From the NCBI GenBank assembly GCA_049999765.1, contig JBNGIQ010009169.1, forward strand, positions 52,106 through 116,105: DNA of 64,000 nt, given 5' to 3'. Position numbers and translations under genes: made by a program. The notes under the pieces were generated by a model, which worked only from the letters and a program-made list of their open reading frames with translations, ran no database searches and was not told where the DNA came from. This document shows positions 10,452 to 20,847 of the stretch, piece by piece. Source of the DNA: Phaeoceros laevis. Lineage: Eukaryota; Anthocerotophyta; Anthocerotopsida; Notothyladales. Position 1 is the first letter of the stretch, and every line of letters starts with the position of its first letter.

Positions 10452-12534
10452 ATGGAATTGAGGATGAGGTCGGTCTCAGCATGGCGCACTCCAAGGCTCG
10501 CGGATGAAAGCCTACCAGCACCCTCTCCTGTGAGATCAAATGCACGCAAGCAGAAATTCTTGCCGCTGAGCCGGTTTGTGGCTCCGCCTCCAGTGCCCTC
10601 GCCGCGTGCTCCGCAGAAGGCGCTGCCTACTATTGAATCGCAGATTTCAGATGAGGAAGTTGTTCCCCTCTCTCAGGTAGCCTATGCTCCGCCTCCAGCG
10701 CCCTTGCCTCGTGCTCCGCAGAAGGCGCTGCAGCCTACAATTGCATCGCAGGTATCAGATGAGGAAGTTGTTCCCCTCACTCAGGTATCCTGTGCTCCGC
10801 CTCCAGCGCGCTCGCCTACAATTGCATCGCAGGTATCAGATGAGGAAGTTGTTCCCCTCACTCAGGTATCCTGTGATACCCGGTTTGAGGCTGGATTTTC
10901 GCAAGCAAGGGATCAGTACGTTCTGGATGATCCCTTGGGATCGTTGCCTCTTACGGGCCTAGGTGTTCCGGTTCCAGACTTGAATGAGGAAGCGGAAGAA
11001 AATGAGGAAGCCACTGGCCGCATCTGCTCTGCCTCAGCTTCCCCTCCGCAATTGCAGCAGCCGGCTCTCACAGACTCGGGGAACTCGTCTAAACGGCAGA
11101 GGCAATCTAGGAAATCGCAGAAGAGTTTCACGGACCTTCTGAGCAGTGTCCCTCAGCCTGGTGCAAGCAACTCGGGACAACCGAAGGCGAAGAAGAAGTT
11201 GCGTGTGGCTGCTGTGGAAAAGTCTTGTGGCAATTCCCAGCTGTACCGCCGTTCTTCATCTGAACGAGCTCAAGCAAATGGAGTGTCACGGCAGTCACCT
11301 CCCCGCTTTTCAGACATGTTTGTGAAGCCCGCTGCCGCTAAGGTCGACAGCGCAAGCGCAATTGGCCGGCATCCAGCTTGCATTTTGCCTCCGGGCTCAT
11401 GTGTCGCAGTGCAGTCGGGCAATGTAGCTAGGGGTGGAAGCTCGTCATCGAGTGTGGCTACTGCTCCGACATCTCAGGAATCGTGTCCGTCCTCCAATGT
11501 TCCTACTGCTGAGAGCTGCTTTTCTGGCGGGGCTGAGCAGCTCAATCTCCCCTCTGAGAGGGAAGCTAGAGTTCGGTTGCATACCGGAAATCCCACAGGT
11601 CCCTCCAGTTTAGGTTGCCCGCAGAAAACGTCTTGCCGAACGTCTGGCTTTGCAGAGCAGGGTGTTTCATGTAGAAATCCGGGCACGGGGCAAGGTCAGC
11701 CAGAACGGTTTGCTGATAGGTTTCCCGGCGTTTCTGCCGCTGCTTCTCATCCAGAGAAGCAAACCTTCGTGCAGGGCTGCCGCAAGCAACTGGAGCCGGC
11801 AGCAGAAAAGGGATTCCATGGCTTTTTTCAGCCAGAGTCTTCTGTCTCCGAAGTGTGCAACCGTAAGTGGTTATCAGATTTTTTTCTTTGTGAGCTGCAG
11901 GATACACACATTGCACGAATTCCTCCATCCTAACATTCTGACTGACACCTTCCGCCCCAGCTACTCCGGAGAAGGCATTGTTCCACATTGAAGTTACTCC
12001 TGCTCGTAACCTTGAAGACAATCTTCGAGCACAAGTCATTGTAAGCTTTCCTTCTTTAGGCTTATTGGTAGGCTCGACTGCCACTGTATAGAGCTGCAAT
12101 TGTTTGAGTTGCACAGAGTCTTGAACCGGCACATTCGATTGAGGTTCCGTTCAAATCAGGATAGCTAACATAGCTGCTTGTTTTTGCAGGAGTCCCTGCT
12201 CGATCCTAAGTTGCAAGGTAAAGGTTTATATCTTTCTACTCATGTCAGGATTGGTCAGGCTATTGCGCACCAATGTCGTCATTGAATTGTGACATGAGAG
12301 CATTATCATCTGCAGCATTTGCATGGCCTGGAATATGGATGAAAGACTCTTTCCTTGCAATTGTCGTACATACGCAGCTTCTTTCCTTTCTTCAAGCACA
12401 ACATGTACTTGTAACGTGGATTTACAGGCTCTGTTCCTCCTGGTTTGATCTTGAACAGCACTTGTCTCACGCATGGAACTATTCTTGGAAAAGGAACTAC
12501 GCGGTATCGACGACATGAAATGTCTTATTGCTGA
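10452..12534 (+). CDS. Proline-rich protein of unknown function, four exons
   Basis: Exons 10452-11862, 11961-12040, 12190-12217 and 12428-12534 join in phase (541 aa). Near residues 40-145 it carries three tandem units: two of about 36 residues (APPPAPLPRAPQKAL then SDEEVVPLTQV) and one shortened to about 27. The middle is Ser-rich and basic with KSFTDLLSSVPQPG and RFSDMFVKPAAAK. Exon 2 encodes ALFHIEVTPARNLEDNLRAQ, exon 3 ESLLDPKLQ, and exon 4 ends SVPPGLILNSTCLTHG then GTTRYRRHEMSYC. No catalytic domain is recognisable; the low-complexity, SP/TP-rich nature and basic patches suggest a nuclear, phosphorylated scaffold, which is inference only. Copies of exon 3 and of flanking DNA recur at 16290-16530. 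The start is the first ATG, since the frame upstream of it has no other ATG. Confidence 0.65.
10596..10880 (+). repeat. In-frame tandem repeat inside the unknown gene
   Basis: Three direct repeats of about 108, 108 and 81 bp, centred on TCAGATGAGGAAGTTGTTCC (seen near 10646, 10757 and 10837). All lengths are multiples of three, so the frame is kept. The last two units are nearly identical, which points to recent duplication or gene conversion. Confidence 0.8.
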
Positions 12535-13505
12535 GAGGTTTCACCAAAACCGTAACTTCACTTCCTACAATTTTAATGGAGAAGGCTGATGCATGTGGAG
12601 CACCTCTTTTTCTCAACTGAGTGTGTTGCTAAATAGCGTTGATCTGTGTTCAGGAGCACAGGAGCAAATTGACACTTACTACCCTCCAAGCTTGCACATC
12701 ATCAGCACATGAAGCACCCATAGTCAAGCTCTATCGCATAAAATTAGACCATCTTATTAGGCCGCTCAAACGATATCGTCTGAGCGATGTAAGAAACATC
12801 GATGTTTCTTACATTCATGCAACCATGACAAGAAGCACTTGCACAAGCCCACAAGCCTTCAGGAGGCACGCAAACTTAACACTATCTGCTAAAATCAGGC
12901 CAGGCTGTTTCACGATGGCAGCAAAATACTGTCGACCTTAATGACCAGCCCCTCTTGACTGTACATACGCTACAAGAAGGCAAGTACATGTAGTGTCATT
13001 AGGCTGAATACCAGCCAGCATCATCACCTCCGGGAAGTTGGATCCATCCAAACAGGCTGCAGCCTCATGTCCTTGAGATGACCCCCACGGTCATCTATTC
13101 GCATAGTGAGTAGTCTATTCGTGTCCTTGAGATTCAATAGACTACTCTTCTTTTCAGAGAAGAGACTACTTCAAAACTAGGAAAGGATGTGGTGATGTCC
13201 CTGCAATAAAATTGGGCTGGTTAGGCTCAGGCGGGGACACAGAGAACCTGAAACCTGTCCCAAAGCACAAAAGAAATGCAGGTTCCAAGTCAGAATATGG
13301 AACGTACATGTTTTTAAAGAAGGATGGATGCTTTAGCACAAGACTCTTCCACTCCAGGACCTCCTTTTTGCCATACAAGAGGAATTTAAAGCAGCTGCAA
13401 TGCATAGGATAAAGTTTATCAAGTGTGAGACATGTACAAGCCATGCACGTATGGAGCTTCAACTTTGAGTATCAGTTATTATTGTCATAAACTACTCCGG
13501 AGTAG
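12535..13505. other. 3' flank; part of the local duplication
   Basis: No gene supported. Segments 12240-12440 (introns/exon 4 of the preceding gene) and 12610-12850 recur in diverged form at 15130-15370 and 16380-16540. The rest shows nothing recognisable. Confidence 0.45.
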
Positions 13506-14010
13506 CTAGTAGCCATAGATCTGGTACACGCCCTTGATCTGAACCTCTATTGTTCCAGGGAGATTTGACCTGATCTCGAAAGATATCCACATTGCCGTCG
13601 TTAGGTTCTTGAAGGTGGACATGTTGACTATGCTGCTGGGTAGGTGGTGCCCTCCAACTCGTTGCCATCTACCACAAGTATCCGCAGATTGTTCAAAATA
13701 GGGAGCCAGTCCAGGACAGATAGCAGAATGCCTGTGAAGTTGTAAACTTCTCCCTGGGCAACAGGAGGGCTCCCTGTGATGGCACTCACACCTCCACGTG
13801 CAGGAACCAGGCTGTCGAAGAAGTCGGCAATATCCCCATGGCAAAAACAGCCACTGCAACTTGATACAGTTGCTCAGAGTTTTAATTTGTGGATCCTTCC
13901 TGTCATCCTGTTGCCGTTCAAACTGATATCCTCCTTGGAACTGAACCAGACTACCAAGACTCGAGATCCGGAATCTCTCCCACCAGGTCATTTCCTGCGA
14001 AGTTGAAAAA
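13506..14010 (-). pseudogene. Broken LRR receptor fragment
   Basis: On the minus strand LRR-type pieces appear in different frames: NDLVGEIPDL, then SLNGNRMTGRI, then a long open piece with YNFTGILLSVLDWLP and NNLRILVVDGNELEG ending in a stop, then LPSSIVNMSTFKNLTT in another frame ending IKGVYQIYGY. Changes of frame between homologous pieces and internal stops mark it as a relic of an LRR ectodomain. It may derive from the same family as the intact LRR gene at the left edge, but the pieces are too short to tell. Confidence 0.6.
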
Positions 14011-14265
14011 CCTTATACCAACGAAATTCGGCTCCAGTCAATTTGGGTGATGGCTCCTTCCAGAGCAACGAGCTCCATGCTCAGACTTACCAGTTTTAGC
14101 TATTCACTAAAGAAACTTAACCTTCTTTCTGTGACTTGAAGGGTTACTGCAACTAGCAATTTCGGAACTGGCATGTACTGATTTCAGAGATCACTTCAGG
14201 CAGTAAAGAACGCCACGCGAACGCCGGACTTGAGAACAATTTTAACTGTTGAGGCCGTGGTCGCG

Positions 14266-14778
14266 ATGTCCAGAAGCTCGGATTTGTTCACGATGAGCGC
14301 CCCAGGAGTACCTCCACAAGCCGAAGCAGCTCTACAGGAACTTAAGGCTACGATCACGAAAGTGGAAGGGAAGATTCTTGAGGCTAGGAGAAATGCTTCA
14401 TCTAGTTACTTGAAGACTTCGTCGTTCGGCCTGGGCGTGGATGAGAAGGATAGGGACATGTGGTTCCAGAGAGAGATGCGACTCATGGACCGGTTGAGCC
14501 AGCTCGAGGACCGAAGATTCAAATTCCTCCTCTACGATCGCGAATTCGAAGCTCATGATCAAGGGCCGCCACCACCAGCAACACGGGCGTTGCCGGTACC
14601 AGCAGCAGCAGCGCTAGCAGCGGTAGAACCGGCAACACCAACGCCAGCGCCAACAACAGGACCTGGAGGAAGCAGAACGGATCAACAAGTATCGCCATCA
14701 GTTCTGTTGGCTCTGAATGATGCTTTCGCACTTTTCCGTATAAAATTGCCCCAGGCCGAGGAAAAAACGGATCCTTAA
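14266..14778 (+). CDS. Coiled-coil protein with Ala/Pro-rich linker (paralogue B)
   Basis: Single open frame of 170 residues. It begins MSRSSDLFTMSAPGVPPQAE, continues as a predicted helix (ALQELKATITKVEGKILEAR) and a second charged helix containing DEKDRDMWFQREMRLMDRLS and QLEDRR, then an Ala/Pro/Thr-rich linker (PVPAAAALAA, TPTPAPTT) and a short hydrophobic C-terminus (LLALNDAFALFRI). Paralogue C at 15778 shares the whole layout and about 100 bp of 5' flank. No known domain is recognised; helices rich in E/R/L alternating with low-complexity linkers are common in scaffold and repeat-derived proteins. Conservation of the frame between B and C argues that it is, or recently was, translated. 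Confidence 0.5.
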   Translation: MSRSSDLFTMSAPGVPPQAEAALQELKATITKVEGKILEARRNASSSYLKTSSFGLGVDEKDRDMWFQREMRLMDRLSQLEDRRFKFLLYDREFEAHDQGPPPPATRALPVPAAAALAAVEPATPTPAPTTGPGGSRTDQQVSPSVLLALNDAFALFRIKLPQAEEKTDP

Positions 14779-15059
14779 AGGCGGTGCATGTGGCGGTGCG
14801 GCGGGGGGGCTGTCCCCTTGCCGCAAGACCTCTCTCTCGAGATAGAGTTGTCTATGTTAGCTCAGCCTGGAGGAAGAGCTCTTGGTAGTTGAATTCCAAG
14901 GGGAAAGGCAGACGGACGGCACTACGGACGGCTGATTTGCTTACAGCATTTACGTTCTATGACACTTCATCATCAGCCAATGGATCCGGAGAGCGTAGGA
15001 AGCTAGGGAGCTGTAGGATAGCTTACGACAGGGCCCTTTAGGGCACAGCTCTAGATAGT

Positions 15060-15380
15060 GCAGATCTATTTCAAACACAACATCTCTTCGGCCTCGGTTG
15101 GCATGAGCAGGCTTAAACTCAAGATTGCTCTCTATTCATAAATGTCAGATTTGTTAGGCATTAATTAGCTATTGTGCACCTTTGTCGTCATTGCATTGTG
15201 AGATGAGAGCATTTAATTTATCATCTGCAGCATTTGCATGGCCTGGAATGTGGATGACAGTTGGCTCTTTGGAACCTTGCATTGCCAATTGACGTACGTA
15301 CTCAGCTTAAGCTTGTTTGAATCTGCTTTCTTCAAGCACAACACGTGAATTTATATGCTCTGTTCCTCATGTATGTGTAT
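15060..15380 (+). repeat. Diverged duplicate of the 10310-12440 region with the gene body deleted
   Basis: Bases 15065-15110 (TTCAAACACAACATCTCTTCGG and on) match 10323-10360, and 15130-15370 match 12240-12440 (CATTTGCATGGCCTGGAATGTGG and TTCTTCAAGCACAACA). The two matching blocks that are 1.9 kb apart in the first copy are adjacent here, so the coding body was lost from this copy. Confidence 0.65.
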
Positions 15381-15399
15381 GTGGCAAAGACGAAGACAC

Positions 15400-15540
15400 A
15401 TACAAACGAAGTTACAAGCCACAAGACACATGTATACATACGAAGTTAATTAGAAGCCAAGAAGACACAAAGAAGACACGAAGTCTGCGTGTACGTGTCA
15501 TGTGGCTTTGTGGCTTCTAAGCCACGAAGACACAAAGACT
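15400..15540. repeat. Simple AAGACACAAAGAAGACAC-type repeat
   Basis: Short degenerate units (GAAGTTACAAGCCACAAGACAC, CCAAGAAGACACAAAGAAGA, GCCACGAAGACACAAAGAC) recur with variable spacing. No coding sense. Confidence 0.5.
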
Positions 15541-15777
15541 TCGAACTTTAGCTATTCACTAAAAAACAACCTTTTAGACTTCTTTTCTGGGACTCGAAGG
15601 GTTGCAGGACCTTGCTCGAGGGGAAAGAGAAACCTTGGAACTAATACTGCCACTAGCAATTTCGGAACTGGCATGTACTGATTTCAGAGATCAAGGTGAA
15701 GAAGGCCTCGCGAGCACCGGACTGGAGAGAAAAACTGTTGAATTTGTGGCCGCGACGGCAGCTTGGATTTGTTCACG

Positions 15778-16110
15778 ATGAGCGCCCCAGGAGTACCTCC
15801 ACAAGTCGAAGCAGCTCTAGAGGAACTTAAGGCTATGATCAAGAAAGTGGAAGCGGAGATAGTTGAGGCTAGGATAAGAACTGTTGCGCGTGACCTATAC
15901 GATGTCAGAGATGAGAAGGAGAGGGACATGTGGTACCAGAGCGAGATTCGACTCACGGAGCGGTTAAGGCAGCTCGAGGACCGCAAAATCCTCCTACTAC
16001 TCTATGGCCAAGGACCACCACTACCACCAACATCGGTGTTGCTGGTACCCGCAGCAGCAGCAGCGCTAGCAGCACCGGCAACACCAACACCAGCACCAAC
16101 AACATCCTAA
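15778..16110 (+). CDS. Coiled-coil protein with Ala/Pro-rich tail (paralogue C)
   Basis: Open frame of 110 residues starting MSAPGVPPQVEAALEEL. It carries the helix LKAMIKKVEAEIVEAR, then DEKERDMWYQSEIRLTERLR and QLEDRK, then PVPAAAAALAAPATPTPAPT, ending in TTS at a stop. Compared with paralogue B it lacks the C-terminal hydrophobic segment. The DNA downstream continues to match B's 3' flank and then the exon 3 region of the gene at 10452. Function unknown; same reservations as for B. Confidence 0.45.
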   Translation: MSAPGVPPQVEAALEELKAMIKKVEAEIVEARIRTVARDLYDVRDEKERDMWYQSEIRLTERLRQLEDRKILLLLYGQGPPLPPTSVLLVPAAAAALAAPATPTPAPTTS

Positions 16111-17397
16111 GTTCTGTTGGCAAGCTTTTGCACTTTTGCGTAGAAGATTGTCCCAGGAAAAAACGGGTTCTTAAAGGCGGTGCATGTGGCTGTCGCGGCA
16201 GGCGGCAGATGTTCCTTTGCCGCAAGACTTCTCTAGATCTATAGAGTTGTCTACTAGGTTAACTGGAGGAAGCAGATCAAGATAGCTGTTTGTTTTTGCA
16301 GGAATACCTGCTCGATCCCAAGTTCCAAATGGAGAGGGCTCCATTTGGGGAGGGCTCAAACATTAATTAGGGGTACCTTTTTTCCTCACCTTGAGTGTGT
16401 TCTTGATCCCTGTTCAGGAGCACCGGAGCAAATTGGCACTTATAAATTCACCGATCTTGCGTGCACATGAAGCATATGCTGCTCAGACAATTTTTCTTAC
16501 AGCCATGCAATCATGACGAGCAGCACCTGTTGGAGTTTACCTGCTAGTAACGGCCAACATGATCACGATCGGAACTGGCGGGCTCACGGTTGCCCTGTTG
16601 ACTACTCTCGGACTACTCTCGGACTACTCTCGGCTCTCAAGTCAACCTTTAGAGCCGCCCTTGTACATCCATTGGTCGGAGATGGAGGATGCGACGAAAC
16701 AAGTAATAGTGCGAATGTGGCTTGGAATCAGCCACAAGAAGCTTGTCAGGCGCAGGCTTTCAATGAGCACCAATGAGCACGCGCACTGCAGGCGTCCACA
16801 GCGATTTCAGCCTCCTAAGCTGAAGATGATCACAAGTCTTCCGTCCTCATCCTAGCTCTAGGCCTGCTGACAACATGGTCGACGACAGTTTTAGAGTGGG
16901 ATGCACTAGCTCCCGAAGCTTCACGCTCAGACTCTCCTGCCGCCGCCGACCTCGAGTGGCCGCGAGCTTTCTCAGATGGTTTCACAGGGGTCGGATATTG
17001 CTGGTTCCGAGAGATCAGTCTGTGGGTCGGGAGCCTGAATCATCGATCGCAAAAGCTGTTGTAGCTGTCCGCATCGGCTCGTGCACTTCCATTACTAAGC
17101 TCTAGCTACAGACACCCTACCCTGTCACAGGCATCACCCTACCACTGTGCGCACCAAACTTTCGATTAACCATGGTTGTTTGGTGCTACCAATTAGAACA
17201 CTCTTTCGAAGAGGGTCCTGTGTTCACCTGTACACAACTTGACCCTGGAGCAAGTAGTCAGTCTACATTTTAGATGGACTAAGCTTGTTCGCGTTCGCTT
17301 GAGGGCGCAGACGGGCCACCCAATTCTGAGGGATAGAGTTTAAACCTCCCAGCAGTAGTTGAGATCTTCGTCTGTACACAACTTGCCCAGCAGGCGG
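16111..17397. other. Intergenic with duplicated fragments and a short tandem repeat
   Basis: 16290-16330 holds a copy of exon 3 of the 10452 gene (acceptor TTTTTGCAG, then codons for EYLLDPKFQ), and 16380-16540 matches 12610-12850. About 16600-16636 is three units of GGACTACTCTC. From 16650 to 17397 I see nothing that supports a gene. Confidence 0.5.
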
Positions 17398-19666
17398 TTA
17401 GTCGACCTCCATAGATGGTTGAAGCAAGCTCGCGAGATTGTTAATGGGTGGACGCAGAAGATGGTACCCAGTTGCCGCTTGAAACGCCATTGCCAACGCC
17501 AAGACCTCGGCATCTTGAAATGGGGCTCCGTAGATGCCAGTACTGACTGTGCTTTTGTGCAGGCTGCCTGGTGTATCCTGTACGTTCTCGAGACCTGTGA
17601 GAACTACAGCAACAGGCATGCCAACCAGGTTACCCAATGCGATTTTCTCCCCATCGATTACACTCCCGATGAAGGCATCAACCGCAGACAGCGATTTTTG
17701 CACCTCTTGTACTAGTATGCCTCTCACTCTCTGGGCCTGCATCAGTCGTCGCTGTGGTCAGTAACCAAAGCTGACCACCAAGACTATTGCAGCTTGCTAC
17801 ACGGTGGTCACTCACCTGAATATAGTCCACGGCCGAGATCATGCGGGCTCTGCGGGCAGACACAGGCCATGCGTCCTGGTTCTCGTATTCGTCATCCATG
17901 CCTGCTCGCTGCCAGTGATCGAAGTGGGAAAGCATGTCAGGGCCCACGGTTGTATTCATGACTGTCTGAGCAGATGGCACACTGTAGGTCAGCCTCAAGG
18001 GCACCATTTTCACTCGCTTGGACGCCAGCACGTTCACCACCTGCACTCGGTGGTACCCACAAAGGTTTAGAGCAAGAAGCAGCAAGAATCACTTGCGAGG
18101 TGTGCAAGCATGGGCACAGACCTCAATATCTGCATCTGGGAGATAGCCGACGGTCAGCCTGGACACTTCGATACCAAAAGGGTCTCGGAAGCGTATGTCC
18201 TTGGAAGAGTAGTCGTCTGGGTCCTTCCCTCGGATCTGATCAAGGATTATGGCGCAGTCGCTGGCACTTCTGCAAAATGGTCCCAGTTTATCCTGCACGT
18301 CTCGAAAAAGGACCAATCATGACTGTCGACTTTGCAAGAACCAACTGAGTACCTAATGCTCAGGGTCATGTTCCGGTACCAGGCTCTCGGACAAGGTCAT
18401 CACCCCAGACCGTCCGACGATCCCGAAAGTAGGCCTGAAAGCTGTAGCTCCAGTTTTTGATGCCGGAATTGTGATAGATCCAGATGTCTCTGAGCCGATG
18501 GCGAATGGAACAAGACCTGCCAAAACCGGACCATCAATTTCGTTGATATACTGAAACTGCATTCTACCCCCACGAAGTACCAAACCCCTTCGAGATCGTC
18601 AGAAGAATCCAGTACCTGCAGAGGTGGCAGCAGCAGGTCCAGATGATGATCCGGAAGAGAACTCAGCGATGTTCCATGGATTTCTAGTCCGACCCCCAAA
18701 CCAGATATCTCCCCAGGCCAACGACCCACATGCTAGCTTAGCAATCAACACAGCCCCCGCTGCTTGTAGTCTGGAAACTTCGACATCAGCACTCCCGGTG
18801 AGCAAACCTCATTTGGAGGAATATCTACTTAGGGACAGAGAGGAACAACAAGACAGAAGATGAGTGCCTACTTTTTGTATACCCAGGCTTCTTCATCTAT
18901 GACTTGGTCTTTAAAAACAGAAGACCCCCAGGTTGTCCTGTAACCAGGTACAGCTATGGTGTCCTTCAACCCATACGGAATGCCATGAAGAGGACCTGTT
19001 ACGTGTCGGACGGCATTGCTCGGTAAAGCCAGCAGAGTTTTGTGTAAGCAGCGAATTCAACCTGTGTTGTAAGGGCTAAAAGACATACCTTGGTATCTGC
19101 CGCGCTTAATTAAGTCATCTGCAGCCTTGGCCTGTTCTTTGGCAAGCTCTGTAGTGTATGTCACGACCACTTTCAAAACGGGATCATACCTGCGAATTGC
19201 CAATATCATCATCATCATCATAATCTCAGGGCATGTAACCATACTCAATGCAGATCAACCAGCATTTTAGGTGAAAAACGACATACCTCTTCAGGCGTTC
19301 TGTGAAAATATTGACTAATTCAGTAGCTGTCACCTTCCTATTCTTCAGTAAATAGCCCAGATCTGAAACCTGAAATTCCACAAGAAATCAGTGAAGGGGG
19401 CCACGAATTGAGAAAAATGCGAGGGAGGAAGAACGGTAAAAGCTTACCGTCATATACGCAAGATCTTCATCACTTTTGGGTCGCTTCACTCCGTAAGACT
19501 GCGGGTACCTGAACTTTGAATCAGCACTTGTGGCAGCTGCTCTTGTGTTCAAACTGGGGTCGAACAAAAGAACAGGAGGCTTTTTATGGCTGCCATCAGG
19601 AAGCCCAACCAAAGCTCTATGTTGCTGATAGGCAGGTATGTTCATCAGCTGGGCTTCCTTTGCCAT
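17398..19666 (-). CDS. Amidase signature family hydrolase, nine exons
   Basis: Exons 19666-19448, 19369-19287, 19189-19089, 18995-18872, 18770-18616, 18516-18380, 18292-18122, 18040-17816 and 17736-17398 join in phase to 517 aa. The Ser-cisSer-Lys triad is intact: Lys about 145 in YGLKDTIAVPGY, the cis-Ser about 218 in SSGSSSGPAAATSAG, and the nucleophile Ser about 241 in GSETSGSITIPAS. The sequence best resembles the plant amidase type represented by Arabidopsis At5g07360 (DDIWFGGRTRNPWN-like and GKDPDDYSSKD motifs). It hydrolyses an amide bond; the substrate is unknown. The ATG at 19666 lies inside a possible intron junction: an acceptor nine bases upstream is in frame, which would extend the protein into the FAS1 module (see next entry and findings). 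Confidence 0.88.
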
Positions 19667-20847
19667 CTCCTGCCTCTGTCAAAACCGCTCTTGCATTGTC
19701 ATTATCAGTTAAACGATGTCGTACACAGCACTTCGTTCTCTTTGGAGTCTGCAATGGACTTAGACGACTGTCGGTGAGTACCTTCTTTTCGTCCAAAAAG
19801 TGGAAGTCTCCCAACTTAGAAGCTGCTAGCACAGCGGAAGAGTTAATAGAGACATCAGTCGACAGCAGCGTCTTCTGATTAACACTCCCCAGCACACTGC
19901 CATTGATAACATGGATGATCCCGTTTGAAGCAAGTATGTCTGGCACCACCACTTGGGCATCGCCAACCAACAAACCCACAGGTGATTTTGTGACCTGTAT
20001 GGGAAATGAAGACGCATTCAGCAGTGCTTTCCTATTGTGTTCAGGTTTCACTGCAAATTGAGATGAAACAGCCATCACCACCTTGGTTACAGCATCCCCA
20101 ATGGACTGAAGCAGCAATCCGTTGCTGAGGTTTTCTGTCTTAATTATGTCTCGCACGACTGCACAAAAAAGGAGTCAAGGCAAGTGTGAGCCGATGCCAA
20201 AGCCAACTTGACTGAATTGTGGCCTTATCAATTTAGGACCAGGTACTTACAGTGGTTGAGAACAATAGTCTTGAGATTTGTGGCTGACAGCAAATCAGCT
20301 TGAGAGGTGCAGGGAGAAGCTCGGTAGAAGTCATGCTCACATGTGAGAAGAGATTGTTCAAAGATTACGTTGAAGGCATCATCTGTGGGAGCAAACAGTG
20401 TTAAATGGCCGTACCCATCCAGTGTGGTATTCCTGACACCAGCTTCATCCAGGGCTGCGCTTATTATGCTCTGTAACAGTGCCGAACATGTAGTTTGTTA
20501 AGCTTCCATACATGACAGACCTTAGTGACTGCGAAATTCCTGTACGTACATTGGGGCCAAGCTAGAGAGTCCTCAATTCAGCAACCGACGAAGTGGAAGC
20601 ATCCAGGCATTCACCCATTCAGACCAAACGGAAAACAACTTACCAGATTAGGTAGAGAGGCAAGCAGAGATACAACATCCAATGCTCTACCCTGCCCGAA
20701 CGAACCCGCCAAGAGCACCAGCTCGAAGTACAAAGCAGCAACCAGGAGAACGATTAAAATCCCCCTCACTGTCCTGCCCACTGCGCACCATGTCCCTGGC
20801 GGAATAGCAGCACAGCACCGAGACACGGCAACGCGAACTGCTCCCAT
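19617..20847 (-). CDS. Membrane-anchored fasciclin (FAS1) domain protein or N-terminal module
   Basis: Exons 20847-20644, 20470-20251 and 20158 onward join in phase. Residues about 30-50 form one hydrophobic helix (GILIVLLVAALYFELVLLAG), a signal anchor or signal peptide. A single FAS1 domain follows: SIISAALDEAGVRNTTL, the H1 box LTLFAPTDDAF, then SPVGLLVGDAQV and the H2 box NGIIHVINGSVL. FAS1 domains mediate extracellular adhesion in plant fasciclin-like arabinogalactan proteins. Without further splicing the frame stops at 19617 (321 aa), overlapping the amidase ATG by 50 bp. With the donor AAGAAG/GTACTC after 19782 and the acceptor before 19675, the frame enters the amidase (787 aa in all). 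No AGP-like Pro/Ala region or GPI signal is visible, unlike typical FLA proteins. Confidence 0.8.

Noticed and set aside
16559-17105. Open frames with RRR/SS-rich reading upstream of the amidase region
   Set aside because: No recognisable domain, no codon bias, and overlapping frames of equal length on the same strand.
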